Below, piece after piece: positions 28,751-38,621 of a stretch of DNA of 64,000 bases. A program made the translations under genes and the position numbers. Below the pieces are notes generated by a model. The model saw only the letters and a list, made by a program, of their open reading frames with translations. It made no database searches and had not been told where the DNA came from. Every line of letters starts with the position of its first letter. The stretch's first letter is position 1. This stretch comes from Maribellus sediminis (GTDB taxonomy: Bacteria > Bacteroidota > Bacteroidia > Bacteroidales > Prolixibacteraceae): contig NZ_WXUB01000001.1 in assembly GCF_011799805.1 (NCBI RefSeq), positions 620,001 through 684,000 of the forward strand, given 5' to 3'.

Positions 28751-31687
28751 CTAGTTTTCGATGCTATTGTAAATGGCCTGGTGCATTTCGGTACGAATGT
28801 TCAGTTGGTAAAGCTTTTGGTTTTCGCGGGTGGGGTGAACACGGTTCGACATGAAGATGTAAAGTAATCCGTTTTCCGGATCGGCCCAGGCAAAAGTACC
28901 TGTAAATCCACTGTGTCCGAAGCTGCTTTTGCTGGATGAAACTGCAGGGTAAGCATCTTCAATCGCATTCTTTTCGTTATCGATAAGCGGTTTGTCAAAA
29001 CCCAAACCACGACGGTTCTTATTCTCGGGGTATTGAATGCGGGTAAATTCGTTTATGGTAGCTTCCGAAATGTAGCGTTTTCCCCCAAAATAGCCTTTCT
29101 GCAGGTACATCTGGAACAATTTAGCCAGATCGTTGGTCGATCCGAAAAGTCCGGCATTGCCTGAAACTCCTGCCATCATTGCTGCTCCTTCATCGTGAAC
29201 AAAACCGCAAAGCGCTTCATGTCTGAAAAAATCATCGATTTCGGTTGGTACAATTTGTTTAAGCGGAAAATGTTTGTAGGCGTTATAAGTAATAGTAGTA
29301 GCCCCAAGCGGCTTGTAAAAATTGTTTTTAAGGTAGGTTTCGTACTCACTTCCGGTCAGGTTTTCAATAATTTTCGGATACAGGTAAAAGCTAAGTCCCG
29401 AGTAAGTGTATTTTTTTCGCGGAAGTAATTTTGACCGCACCAAAGTATCCATCATTGTCGCGTAGTAACCGGGCGCCATATAAAGTTTATCCGAAATCCG
29501 TACACTAAACTCATCGGAAGGTTCGTGCCTGAAAACATGACGGTCGAGCTCACCTGTTTTTGTTCGCGTGGCCGTCCAGAACGATATGTAAGCCTGCAAC
29601 CTGGCCTGGTGGGCGAGTACCTCTCTTAAAACCAGGTTTTCTTTGTTGCTGCCAATAAATTCGGGCCAGTATTTGCTGAGTTTTGAGTCGACATAAATTT
29701 TTTTTTCATCCACAAGTTTCATAATCGCCGGTAACGGGCCGGTTACTTTTGTGATGGATGCCCAGTCGTAAATATTGTTTTTTTGAACAGGTACTTCTTC
29801 GTTATAAGTCAGGTATCCAAAGCACTTGTGATAGATGACTTGTCCGTCCTTGGCAATGAGTACCTGGCAGCCGGGGTAGGCTTTCTCTTCAATTCCTATT
29901 CTTGCAATCGTGTCTACCACCAGCAATTTTTTCGAATTCACCCCGGCTTCTTCCGGGATGGTATACGAAAAGCTGCGGTTCCCTTCCACCTTTAGTCCGT
30001 CGTTTACTTTGAAGCGCTCGTCCACAGTCACTGGTAATTTTCCGTTCGCACCGTATGCCCCGAACAGTAATTGTGCCGCCAGTTCCTGAGTCAGTTGATT
30101 TTCCTGGTAAGCAACAACTAAGCCTTTGGCATGTTGAATGTTGTCGAAGTGCTTTAAAGCGTATGCGTTTCCAAAAAATACGAATACCGAATTGCATTCA
30201 TTTACGATGTCGCTAACGGCCTTTTGCTGAATTTCAGTAACACCATATTTACCTGATGGATACCGGTGAATGTCTTCAATTGACGCAATTACCATGTTGT
30301 AATTTTCAAGTTTGATACGCAGGTTGGCCCAATCTCTTTCGCTTGCTTCTTTCGACAATACGAAATGTTCAACTTCGGTGTAATTGTCGAGCATTTGCTG
30401 GAAAGCGGAATTCTTGTCGCCACCCAGACTCACTGAAGCAATCTTCAAATTTTCCAGGTTTTCAATCGGTAAGATGTTATTGTTCTTCAGAACAGTCATC
30501 GAGCCTTTGATCAGCTTCCGACGTGTTACTTCAAATTTTGGTGCATTTAAACGATCTGTAAGATCTGCTGTAACAGTTGGCCGGTACTGGTTTAAGTTTA
30601 CCCAACGTTTTAAGGCCAGTACCGTACGGCATTTATCATCGATTTGCTGTTCACTGATTTCATTATTTTCCATGGCTAGTTTCACCGCTGAAACCGCTTT
30701 TTTCAGATCGGGTACAAACTCAATAATGTCATTCCCGGCCAGCAGTGCTTCCAGTTCTGCTCTTCCCGGTTCGGCCTGTACGCCTTTCATGTTAATGGCA
30801 TCGGTGACAACAAACCCTTTAAATCCGATTTCATTTCGTAAATATCCGGTGACTACTTTTTTTGAAAGAGATGAGGTTTTGCCCGAAGGATCAAGCGCAG
30901 GAACATTCAGGTGGGCAGTCATTATACCGCTGATTCCTTTTTCTGAAAGATAGCGGAAAGGGTATGATTCAATATTGTCGAGCCGCTCTTTAGAATGCGG
31001 AACAAGTGGCAACGTTTTATGCGAATCGGTCTTGGTGTCGCCGTGTCCCGGAAAATGTTTGGCTACCGGAAGTACACCTGCATCCTGCATACCTTTGGCT
31101 ACCATCCATGCTTTCACAGCCACATTTTGTTTGTCTTCGCCAAACGAACGAAAATTGATCACGGGATTGCCCGGATTGGTATTCACGTCGGCTACCGGCG
31201 CAAAATTCATTTGGATACCCAGCATTTTTAACTGCTCTCCAAATTCCTTTCCCATCTGATAAACAAGGGTTGTATCCTGGATGGCTCCAAGTGTCTGGGC
31301 ATATGGATAATTTATCGTACTGTCGATGCGCATGGCAGGTCCCCATTCGCCGTCAACCGCTACGAGTAACGGAATGTTGCTTACATTTTGAAACTCGTTG
31401 ATCCACCTGCTTGTTTTTGCCGGATCTCCCTGCATGACCAGAATCCCGCCGGGCTGACTGGTTTTTATTACTTCGAGAGCAGCATTTTTACTCGCCTCGT
31501 TTTGGGTAGGGTACACCGTGTACACCATCAATTGTGCAATTTTTTCTTCGAGTGATAATTTTCCCAGTTGCTCTGTTACCCAGGGATCGTTCCTGTATAC
31601 CAGAAATGGCGGTTCGCCGGCCTCGACTTTTGTAAAACCCAGTAAGAACCAAAGTACAAGAATATATAGTGAGGGAATACGTTTCAT
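28751..31687 (-). CDS. NagZ-type GH3 fused to AmiE-like beta-lactamase-fold serine hydrolase
   Basis: The protein has 978 residues with a signal peptide (VLWFLLGFTKVEAG). Residues about 35-370 are a NagZ-type GH3 beta-N-acetylglucosaminidase. The signature KHFPGHGDTKTDSHKTLP holds the catalytic D221-S-H223 dyad, and the nucleophile is D296 in FVVTDAINMKG. A C-terminal GH3 sandwich-like region spans about 385-560. Residues about 580-978 form a class-C beta-lactamase fold with S644-I-T-K647, Y762-S-G and HSGFTG. In Bacillus subtilis, NagZ and AmiE (a lactamase-fold muramyl amidase) are separate, neighbouring cell-wall recycling enzymes. This protein carries both folds in one chain, so it likely removes GlcNAc and peptide from muropeptides in the periplasm. 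It is divergent from the NamZ-type gene. Confidence 0.92.
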   Translation of the reverse strand: MKRIPSLYILVLWFLLGFTKVEAGEPPFLVYRNDPWVTEQLGKLSLEEKIAQLMVYTVYPTQNEASKNAALEVIKTSQPGGILVMQGDPAKTSRWINEFQNVSNIPLLVAVDGEWGPAMRIDSTINYPYAQTLGAIQDTTLVYQMGKEFGEQLKMLGIQMNFAPVADVNTNPGNPVINFRSFGEDKQNVAVKAWMVAKGMQDAGVLPVAKHFPGHGDTKTDSHKTLPLVPHSKERLDNIESYPFRYLSEKGISGIMTAHLNVPALDPSGKTSSLSKKVVTGYLRNEIGFKGFVVTDAINMKGVQAEPGRAELEALLAGNDIIEFVPDLKKAVSAVKLAMENNEISEQQIDDKCRTVLALKRWVNLNQYRPTVTADLTDRLNAPKFEVTRRKLIKGSMTVLKNNNILPIENLENLKIASVSLGGDKNSAFQQMLDNYTEVEHFVLSKEASERDWANLRIKLENYNMVIASIEDIHRYPSGKYGVTEIQQKAVSDIVNECNSVFVFFGNAYALKHFDNIQHAKGLVVAYQENQLTQELAAQLLFGAYGANGKLPVTVDERFKVNDGLKVEGNRSFSYTIPEEAGVNSKKLLVVDTIARIGIEEKAYPGCQVLIAKDGQVIYHKCFGYLTYNEEVPVQKNNIYDWASITKVTGPLPAIMKLVDEKKIYVDSKLSKYWPEFIGSNKENLVLREVLAHQARLQAYISFWTATRTKTGELDRHVFRHEPSDEFSVRISDKLYMAPGYYATMMDTLVRSKLLPRKKYTYSGLSFYLYPKIIENLTGSEYETYLKNNFYKPLGATTITYNAYKHFPLKQIVPTEIDDFFRHEALCGFVHDEGAAMMAGVSGNAGLFGSTNDLAKLFQMYLQKGYFGGKRYISEATINEFTRIQYPENKNRRGLGFDKPLIDNEKNAIEDAYPAVSSSKSSFGHSGFTGTFAWADPENGLLYIFMSNRVHPTRENQKLYQLNIRTEMHQAIYNSIEN

Positions 31688-31703
31688 TTTTCTGTTTAAT
31701 GAT

Positions 31704-31735
31704 TGCTTTCTAAAATATTTAAAATCTATCTTAGT
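31704..31735 (+). promoter_or_regulatory. Candidate promoter of the NamZ-type gene
   Basis: TTG (31704-31706), 21 nt, then TATCTTAG (31728-31735, one mismatch to TAnnTTTG). Start of transcription would be about 20 nt before the ATG at 31763. The 75-bp gap is shared with the divergent GH3 fusion gene, whose minus strand shows TTTG and a TATTTTAG octamer 23 nt apart. Confidence 0.35.
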
Positions 31736-31762
31736 ACCTGCAAATGTAATGTTTTAATAACG

Positions 31763-32935
31763 ATGTTCAGAATAAATCTATTGCTGATTTTTATGGCCTT
31801 ATTTTCGGCCTGTAATTTACATGCCGGACAAAAAGAGATAGTTGTGGGAGCAGCCCAACCGGGAGAATATTTGCCGCTTATTTCAGGGAAATCTGTTGGT
31901 TTGGTGGTTAATAATACTTCGCGGGTAGGCGATGTTCACCTGGTAGATTTTCTGCTGAAAAATTCAGTGGACGTGCAAAAGATTTTTGCTCCCGAACACG
32001 GTTTCAGAGGCGATATTTCAGCCGGTGGTGAAGTAAAAGACGGAGTGGATACAAAAACCGGATTGCCTGTTTTTTCGCTTTACGGCGAAAACAAAAAACC
32101 TACTGCTGAACATCTGAAAGACGTTGATGTAATGATCTTCGACATTCAGGATGTGGGGTGCCGCTTTTACACTTACATTTCAACTTTACATTATGTGCTG
32201 GAAGCCTGTGCCGAGCATGATATTCCGCTCATTGTTTTCGATCGCCCGAATCCGAATGGCGATTATGTTGCCGGACCGATCAGGAAAGCAGGTTTTGAAT
32301 CTTTTGTCAGTTTGGATCCGATACCGATCGTTCATGGATGTACGGTGGGGGAGTTGGCACAAATGATAAATGGCGAAAATTGGTACAGCGGAGATAGAAA
32401 ATGTGAACTGACTGTAATTCCGGTCTTAAATTACGATCATAAAATGACCTATTCTTTGCCGGTTCGTCCGTCACCAAATTTACCCAACGATTTGTCTATT
32501 CGGTTGTATCCTTCGCTTTGTTTTTTCGAAGCAACCAGTGTAAGTGTAGGCCGCGGAACTGATTTCCCGTTCCAGGTTCTGGGTGGATTGAAAGCGGATC
32601 TTGGTGATTTTGAATTTACTCCGCGTAGTATTCCGGGTGTAGCAATAAATCCGCTGAACAAGGATAAAAAATGTTTTGGCGTTGATTTGAGGGAATTAAA
32701 GGAAGTGCCGGAATTCACGCTTAAATATTTCCTCGATTTTTATCAGAAATACAGTGTTGAAAGTGAATTTCTGACCCGCGAGCGCTGGTTGAATTTGTTG
32801 GCCGGAACCGACGATCTGATCATACAGATCAGGGAAGGCAAAAGCGAAGAACAGATTTTGAAAAGCTGGCAAGCCGAACTGGAGCAGTATAAGCAGTTCC
32901 GAAAAAAATATTTATTGTACCCCGATTTTGAATAG
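31763..32935 (+). CDS. namZ: DUF1343 / NamZ-type exo-beta-N-acetylmuramidase (GH171)
   Basis: From MFRINLLLIF the protein has 390 residues and a lipoprotein-like signal (FMALFSACNLHAG). DUF1343 motifs are abundant: LVVNNTSRVG, FAPEHGFRGDISAGGEV, VFSLYGENKKPT, VMIFDIQDVGCRFYTYISTLHYV, PLIVFDRPNPNGDYVAGP and YPSLCFFEATSVSVGRGTDFPFQ. Characterised members (NamZ, GH171) remove terminal MurNAc from peptidoglycan chains. A frame starting at 31703 is open, but it lacks a usable signal. It is divergent from the NagZ/AmiE-like fusion and lies 7 bp upstream of a sodium:solute symporter gene, consistent with salvage of MurNAc and GlcNAc. Confidence 0.88.
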   Translation: MFRINLLLIFMALFSACNLHAGQKEIVVGAAQPGEYLPLISGKSVGLVVNNTSRVGDVHLVDFLLKNSVDVQKIFAPEHGFRGDISAGGEVKDGVDTKTGLPVFSLYGENKKPTAEHLKDVDVMIFDIQDVGCRFYTYISTLHYVLEACAEHDIPLIVFDRPNPNGDYVAGPIRKAGFESFVSLDPIPIVHGCTVGELAQMINGENWYSGDRKCELTVIPVLNYDHKMTYSLPVRPSPNLPNDLSIRLYPSLCFFEATSVSVGRGTDFPFQVLGGLKADLGDFEFTPRSIPGVAINPLNKDKKCFGVDLRELKEVPEFTLKYFLDFYQKYSVESEFLTRERWLNLLAGTDDLIIQIREGKSEEQILKSWQAELEQYKQFRKKYLLYPDFE

Positions 32936-32942
32936 ATAAATT

Positions 32943-34394
32943 ATGAGTCCATACCTGGTTCTGGGAATTGTTTTAGGATATTTTTTTGTTTTAATTGGCA
33001 TTTCGTGGCTGACTTCGCGGAAAGCTGATACACAAACATTTTTTACCGCCAACCGGAAATCGCCATGGTACCTGGTTGCCTTCGGAATGGTGGGGGCCAC
33101 CCTTTCCGGCGTAACTTTTATTTCGGTTCCGGGAGAAGTTGGAACCTCAGCCTTCTCGTACCTGCAGTTTGTGTTTGGTAATGTGGTGGGTTATTGGCTT
33201 GTTGCCGGAATTTTACTGCCGCTTTATTATAAAATGAACCTGGTTTCCATTTACTCTTTTCTCGATCAGCGCTTTGGGCCAAAGTCGTATAAAACCGGAT
33301 CGTTTTTCTTCCTGATTTCGAAACTGATTGGCGCTGCCTTTCGTTTGTTCCTGGTTGCGGGCGTTTTGCAGATTGCATTTTTCGATGCGTTTAACATTCC
33401 TTTCAGTGTTACGGTAATCGTTACCATTGCATTGATTTGGGTGTACACGTTCCGCGGTGGCATTAAAACCATTGTGTGGACCGATACTTTGCAAACGCTC
33501 TTTCTGGTGAGTGCTGTAATCTTTACCATCGTAGCTATTTCCAAAAGCCTCGATCTTGATTTCTCAGGATTAGTTCAAACGATATCGGCTAACGAGCATG
33601 CTCAAATATTTTTCTGGGACTGGCGCTCTGGCAATCATTTTCTGAAGCAGTTTTTTGCCGGTATGTTTATTACAATCGTTATCACCGGGATGGATCAGGA
33701 CATGATGCAAAAAAACCTCACCTGTAAGAACAAAAAAGAAGCCCAAAAGAATATGGTCGTGTTTAGTGCTTCGTTTTTGCTTACGGTTGTGCTGTTTTTA
33801 AGCCTCGGTGTCATGTTGTACATTTTTGCCGAAAAGAGCGGAATTGCGATTCCCGAAAATACCGACGATTTGTATCCTTTGCTGGCACTTCAATACCTCG
33901 GATTACCGGTCGGAATTGCATTCTTGCTGGGAATTACAGCTGCGGCCTATTCCAGTGCTGATTCGGCACTAACGGCACTTACTACTTCGTTTAGCATCGA
34001 CTTCCTAAAGATTGAACAGTACGATGAAGAGAAGCGGCAGAAAATAAAAAAATGGTCGCACCTGATGTTTTCAGTGTTGCTAATACTTGTAATTCTGGTT
34101 TTTCAGACGATTAACAACCAGAGTATAGTTATGGCAGTATTTACCGCCGCCGGGTATACTTACGGTCCAATCTTAGGCTTATTCATTTTTGGCCTGTATA
34201 CCAAAAGATCAGTTATTGATAAGTGGGTGCCGCTGGTTGGAATTTCAGCGCCTTTGATCTCATATTTTATTTCGGCAAATTCAGAACAATGGTTTAACGG
34301 CTATAAGTTTGGATTTGAGTTGTTAATCTTAAATGGAGCGATAACAATGCTCGGTTTGCTGATAATTTCAAAAAAAAATGCAGCAGATCATTAA
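32943..34394 (+). CDS. Sodium:solute symporter (SSS family), candidate amino-sugar transporter
   Basis: The protein has 483 residues with about 13 transmembrane segments. SSS family features are the N-terminal WLTSRKADTQTFFTANRKSPWYLVAFGMVGATLSGVTFISVPG region (core TANRKSPWYLVAFGM), the sodium-site segment AAYSSADSALTALTTSF, and TGMDQDMMQKNLTCKN. It lies 7 bp after the NamZ-type gene and so is co-transcribed with it. It probably imports MurNAc or another muropeptide sugar into the cytoplasm, as a dedicated inner-membrane transporter does in Tannerella (context inference). No MurNAc kinase (MurK) or etherase (MurQ) is in the window. Confidence 0.88.
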   Translation: MSPYLVLGIVLGYFFVLIGISWLTSRKADTQTFFTANRKSPWYLVAFGMVGATLSGVTFISVPGEVGTSAFSYLQFVFGNVVGYWLVAGILLPLYYKMNLVSIYSFLDQRFGPKSYKTGSFFFLISKLIGAAFRLFLVAGVLQIAFFDAFNIPFSVTVIVTIALIWVYTFRGGIKTIVWTDTLQTLFLVSAVIFTIVAISKSLDLDFSGLVQTISANEHAQIFFWDWRSGNHFLKQFFAGMFITIVITGMDQDMMQKNLTCKNKKEAQKNMVVFSASFLLTVVLFLSLGVMLYIFAEKSGIAIPENTDDLYPLLALQYLGLPVGIAFLLGITAAAYSSADSALTALTTSFSIDFLKIEQYDEEKRQKIKKWSHLMFSVLLILVILVFQTINNQSIVMAVFTAAGYTYGPILGLFIFGLYTKRSVIDKWVPLVGISAPLISYFISANSEQWFNGYKFGFELLILNGAITMLGLLIISKKNAADH

Positions 34395-34433
34395 TGATTG
34401 TAAATAAGTGTTAAAAGATGTGAATTGATTTTT

Positions 34434-34441
34434 TATATTTG
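34434..34441 (+). promoter_or_regulatory. Candidate -7 element of the beta-helix lipoprotein gene
   Basis: TATATTTG is a perfect TAnnTTTG match, 49 nt before the TTG start. No convincing TTG lies at -33. Confidence 0.4.
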
Positions 34442-34489
34442 CATACTAAGAGCTAACACTAAAACGTTAGGTTTTTAAACGAATTCGAT

Positions 34490-35944
34490 TTGGCCAAATA
34501 TCTACTACATATTTTTGCGGTAGCTGTGATACTTGTCTCTCTCTTCGCTTGTGAGGATGAGGGATATATGAATTCGCCCGACGCACAGCTGAAATTCTCG
34601 GTAGATACCATTACTTTCGACACAATATTTACAACAATTGGCTCCACAACACGTAGGTTCACGGTTCAAAATCCTTACGAAGAAGATGTTCTGATTTCTC
34701 ATATCCGTTTGGCTGGTGGAAATCAATCAAATTTCAGGTTGAACATCAACGGTGTTGTTGGCAATGAACTATATGATGTAGAGGTACCCGGAAAAGACAG
34801 TATCTTCATTTTTGTTGAGGTAACCGTTGATCCGACGGGGCAAAACTTGCCGATGGTTGTTCAGGATTCCATCGAGTTTTCGACCAATTCGAATATTCAG
34901 GACGTAAACCTTATCGCCTACGGACAGGACTTTGTACTGGTAAAAGGCGAAACCATAGAAACCACCACCTGGACGGCCGATAAACCTTACCTGGTTTACG
35001 ATTACGCTTATGTCGACAGTTTATCGACGCTTACAATAGAACCCGGAGCAAGAATTCATTTTCATAAAGGGGCCGGATTGTATGTGCGCGGGCAAATTAT
35101 TGCTAATGGCAATGCACAGCAACCTATTCAGTTTCGTTCCGATCGTCTGGAAGATTCTTATAAAAATGTGCCCGACCAGTGGAACAGCATTATCCTGTTT
35201 TCGGGTAGCCATGATAATGTGATTAATCACGCCATAATCAAGAATGCCAATATCGGGTTACAGGTTGGAACGATAGAACACGATGGTTATGCTTCGTTAC
35301 AATTAAGCAATACGAGAATTGAAAACATGGCCTACGCCGGGCTGTTTGCATTGAAATCGAGAATATACGCCTATAACGACGTAATTGCCAACTGCGGATA
35401 TTATGCAGCGGCTTTATTGGTTGGTGGAGAATATGAATTCTACCACACAACCATTGCCAATTACTGGGGAAATTATGGCAGCAAAGTTCGTTCAACTTCT
35501 TCGTTGGTAATTTCGAATGTTCTGGTGGTTGACGATGCCGATGGCAGCAGAACTTCCTATAATGGCGATTTGGTTAAAGCCACTTTTGCGAACAGCATAA
35601 TCTATGGTAACATTAACAAGGAGCTTGAGTTAGGTGATAATAGCGAGAGCATGTTCAATTACATGTTCGATCATTGTATTATTCAAATTCCTGATACAAC
35701 AAATACTTCGGATAAAGATCATTTTAACCAGGTGTGGCTAGGACCGGATTACGATCCTGAATTTGTTGATCCGTACGACGACTATATTTATGAGTTGGAT
35801 ACCTTATCCCCGGCCATTGATTTAGGTTCGTTGGAGATCGCCAAAGATTTTCCAATTGATATTCTGGATAAAAACCGCTTAGGTGATAATCGCCCTGATC
35901 TGGGAGCTTACGAATACATCCCTAAAAAAGATGATGAGGAATAA
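34490..35944 (+). CDS. Right-handed beta-helix repeat lipoprotein
   Basis: The protein has 484 residues and a lipoprotein signal (AVILVSLFACEDE). The likely start is a TTG codon: no in-frame ATG lies between the upstream stop (34460-34462) and the lipobox, and the next ATG (34568) would remove the signal. An N-terminal immunoglobulin-like domain (FTVQNPYEEDVLISHIRL) is followed by beta-helix coils, with LTIEPGARIHFHKGAGLYVRG and repeated N/G-rich turns. It ends DNRPDLGAYEY, as in choice-of-anchor-Q-type proteins. It is an outer-membrane or periplasmic lipoprotein of unknown substrate. The next gene's start overlaps its last 14 bases. Confidence 0.78.
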   Translation: MAKYLLHIFAVAVILVSLFACEDEGYMNSPDAQLKFSVDTITFDTIFTTIGSTTRRFTVQNPYEEDVLISHIRLAGGNQSNFRLNINGVVGNELYDVEVPGKDSIFIFVEVTVDPTGQNLPMVVQDSIEFSTNSNIQDVNLIAYGQDFVLVKGETIETTTWTADKPYLVYDYAYVDSLSTLTIEPGARIHFHKGAGLYVRGQIIANGNAQQPIQFRSDRLEDSYKNVPDQWNSIILFSGSHDNVINHAIIKNANIGLQVGTIEHDGYASLQLSNTRIENMAYAGLFALKSRIYAYNDVIANCGYYAAALLVGGEYEFYHTTIANYWGNYGSKVRSTSSLVISNVLVVDDADGSRTSYNGDLVKATFANSIIYGNINKELELGDNSESMFNYMFDHCIIQIPDTTNTSDKDHFNQVWLGPDYDPEFVDPYDDYIYELDTLSPAIDLGSLEIAKDFPIDILDKNRLGDNRPDLGAYEYIPKKDDEE

Positions 35945-36953
35945 ACTCATTTTCATACTTTTCATTTTCCTGTATTTTGAACTTCACGCCCAAAACGAAA
36001 ATGGATTTTCAGTTGTATTTTATAATGTTGAAAACCTTTTTGACTGGAAGGACGATCCGGCTACCGAAGATGATGAATTTACTCCCGAAGGCGCACGCCA
36101 CTGGACCTACAATCGTTTTGAACAACGTATAAAAAATACAGCTAAAGTTCTGATAAATACCAATGGCTGGGACACACCGGCCTTGGTTGGATTGTGTGAA
36201 GTTGAAAATCGGGAGGTGCTCGAACGCTTAAATAATGAAACACCGCTAAAAAGAACAGGCTACAAGATCATTCATAAAGAATCGCCCGACCCACGAGGGA
36301 TAGATGTGGCTCTGCTCTATAATCCTGATGTCTTTTATCCGATTGGCTATGACTATTTCCCACTTCGGAATGATGATGGTTCTGTTCGCCAAACCAGGGA
36401 GATTTTATACGTAAGTGGGATTTTGGCCGGTTTGGATACGCTACATGTTTTTATTAATCATTGGCCATCGCGTTATTCCGGTTTGCTCGAAACAAGGCCG
36501 TGGAGAAATAAAGCAGCGACTTTATTACGGGAGAAAGTCGATTCCATTCTCATGGTTCATCAACACGCTAAAATCGTTATTATGGGTGATTTTAACGACC
36601 AGCCAGAAGATGAAAGCATTCAGCGACATTTGAAAGCCGGTGAATTAACCGCACCTCCGAAGCCCAGGAAATTATACAACCTTTCGTTGGGTTGGGCAGC
36701 ACCCGATGTTGGCACGCTGAAATACCAGTCGCAATGGAATACTTTTGATCAGATTATTGTTTCGGGGGCCTTATTAGGTGCTAAAGGAATTTATACCAAA
36801 CCTGGCTGGGCCACTATTATAGACAACGCTTTTCTTTTTGAACAGGATGAAAGATATGGCGGCAGAAAATTAAAACGCACCTATATTGGCTACACTTACA
36901 ATGGAGGATTTAGCGATCACCTGCCGGTAAAATTAAAGCTCGGAACACGCTAG
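35931..36953 (+). CDS. Secreted endonuclease/exonuclease/phosphatase-family protein
   Basis: From [10 protein letters not shown] the protein has 340 residues (Met 35931 or 35934) with a signal peptide ending ELHAQ. The EEP fold is marked by [28 protein letters not shown] with the metal-binding Glu, [24 protein letters not shown], and the final catalytic FSDHLPV. Members are exported nucleases or phosphodiesterases; the substrate is not predictable. The start overlaps the end of the beta-helix gene by 14 bp, so the two genes are translationally coupled. Its stop overlaps the convergent cca stop in the tetranucleotide CTAG. Confidence 0.88.
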   Translation: MMRNKLIFILFIFLYFELHAQNENGFSVVFYNVENLFDWKDDPATEDDEFTPEGARHWTYNRFEQRIKNTAKVLINTNGWDTPALVGLCEVENREVLERLNNETPLKRTGYKIIHKESPDPRGIDVALLYNPDVFYPIGYDYFPLRNDDGSVRQTREILYVSGILAGLDTLHVFINHWPSRYSGLLETRPWRNKAATLLREKVDSILMVHQHAKIVIMGDFNDQPEDESIQRHLKAGELTAPPKPRKLYNLSLGWAAPDVGTLKYQSQWNTFDQIIVSGALLGAKGIYTKPGWATIIDNAFLFEQDERYGGRKLKRTYIGYTYNGGFSDHLPVKLKLGTR

Positions 36954-38356
36954 GTTACAGGTTTAAGACCAAGTTCTTTTGCTTTGGTCAGCATAAACTG
37001 AAAGGCTTCCTCGTAGTTATTATGAATGTCGCCATCCAAAATGGCATCTTTAATGGCATCTTTAATTAATCCAACTTCGCGACAAGGTTCCAGACCAAAA
37101 GTTTCCATAATTAATTCGCCGCTGACGGGTGGCTGAAAATTACGAACCGCGTCTTTCTCTTCAATTTCCTTCAGCTTTTGACGCACCACTTTAAAGTTCT
37201 TCATGTAGCGCTTCACTTTGGCTTCGTTTTTCGAGGTTATGTCGGCTTCGCACAGCGTCATTAAATCATCGATATCATCGCCTGCTTCAAACAACAGCCG
37301 CCGAACCGCCGAGTCGGTAACAATGTCTTCCGATAATACGATGGGGCGCATATGGAGCTGAACCATTTTCTGAACGTATTTCATTTTTTCGTTCAGCGGT
37401 AATTTCATTCGTCTGAAGATTTTAGGGATCATTTTAACCCCAACAAAATTATGTGCATGGAAAGTCCAGCCCAGGCCTTCAACAAATTTCTTAGTGGGAG
37501 GTTTGGCAATGTCGTGCAGCAATGCCGACCAGCGTAGCCACAAATTATTGGTGTTTGGTACAATCCGGTCGAGAACCTCCAACGTGTGGTAAAAATTATC
37601 TTTATGACCAATGCCGTTAACAACATCAGTCCCTTTCATGGCTTGTAGCTCGGGAAATATAATTGCCAGAATTCCTGTTTCCTCGAGGAGTTTAAAACCA
37701 ACCGAAGGCTTTGACGCCATCATTATTTTATTGACTTCGTCGATAATGCGCTCAGCTGAAACGATCTTTATCCGATCCTTGTTTGCGGTTATCGATTGCA
37801 ATGTCGCCGGTTCAATCTCAAAACTCAGCTGAGTGGCAAACCGGATGGCACGCATCATTCGCAGGGGATCATCCGAAAAAGTGATGTCCGGATCAAGAGG
37901 CGTTCTTATGATTCCTTTTTCCAGGTCATCAATTCCGTTAAACGGGTCAAGTAATTCGCCAAAATGTTCCTGGTTCAGGGAAATGGCAAGCGCATTGATG
38001 GTAAAGTCGCGCCGGTTCTGATCGTCTTGCAGCGTACCGTCTTCAACAACAGGTTTACGCGAATTACGTTGGTACGATTCTTTGCGGGCACCTACAAATT
38101 CAATTTCCAGGTCCTTGTATTTCAGCATGGCCGTACCAAAATTCTTAAAGTAATTTACTCTGGGAGTTGGTTTCAGGCTGTCGGCAACTGCTTTGGCCAA
38201 TTCAATACCGCTGCCAATTGTAACTACATCGATATCCTTCGAAGGACGCTCTAAATACAGGTCGCGAACGTAGCCTCCAATGACATACGTTTCCAGATTT
38301 AACTGGTCGGCAACTTTTGATAATTGTTGAAATATGCTGTCTTTCAGTTTCTTCAT
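36950..38356 (-). CDS. cca: CCA-adding tRNA nucleotidyltransferase / poly(A) polymerase family with HD domain
   Basis: The protein has 468 residues. The nucleotidyltransferase head has [22 protein letters not shown] (core GGYVRD with DIDVV metal Asp pair) and the [13 protein letters not shown] motif. [15 protein letters not shown] and [11 protein letters not shown] follow. A C-terminal HD domain has [13 protein letters not shown] and FHAHNFVGV. The enzyme completes or repairs the 3' CCA of tRNAs in the cytoplasm. Poly(A) polymerase has similar motifs, but Bacteroidota usually carry this HD form as the CCA enzyme. Convergent stop codons overlap with the EEP gene by 4 bp. Confidence 0.93.
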   Translation of the reverse strand: MKKLKDSIFQQLSKVADQLNLETYVIGGYVRDLYLERPSKDIDVVTIGSGIELAKAVADSLKPTPRVNYFKNFGTAMLKYKDLEIEFVGARKESYQRNSRKPVVEDGTLQDDQNRRDFTINALAISLNQEHFGELLDPFNGIDDLEKGIIRTPLDPDITFSDDPLRMMRAIRFATQLSFEIEPATLQSITANKDRIKIVSAERIIDEVNKIMMASKPSVGFKLLEETGILAIIFPELQAMKGTDVVNGIGHKDNFYHTLEVLDRIVPNTNNLWLRWSALLHDIAKPPTKKFVEGLGWTFHAHNFVGVKMIPKIFRRMKLPLNEKMKYVQKMVQLHMRPIVLSEDIVTDSAVRRLLFEAGDDIDDLMTLCEADITSKNEAKVKRYMKNFKVVRQKLKEIEEKDAVRNFQPPVSGELIMETFGLEPCREVGLIKDAIKDAILDGDIHNNYEEAFQFMLTKAKELGLKPVT

Positions 38357-38539
38357 TGAATCAAATTTCTCCGGCTACATGTTAAGCGAATATGAAATTT
38401 ATCCAAACGCCAGAGTTACAAATGTCCATTTTTTATCGGCTGTAATAACTGTCAAAACGGATTAAAGGTTCAGACTTTACTGCCATTTCTGATAAAATCG
38501 TGACAAAATTACAATTATTTACTTGAATAATAGTGGTAT

Positions 38540-38570
38540 ATTGTTGATTGGATGGATGGCATTATATTTG
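38540..38570 (+). promoter_or_regulatory. Bacteroidota-type promoter of trxA
   Basis: ATTG (38540-38543), a 19-nt spacer and TATATTTG (38563-38570) match the consensus exactly. Transcription would start near 38577, giving a leader of about 45 nt. The gap 38357-38621 otherwise shows no other recognisable signal. Confidence 0.65.
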
Positions 38571-38621
38571 TATCGACACATCTAGATAAATAGATATATA
38601 ATAATCAAAAGCAGATAAGAT

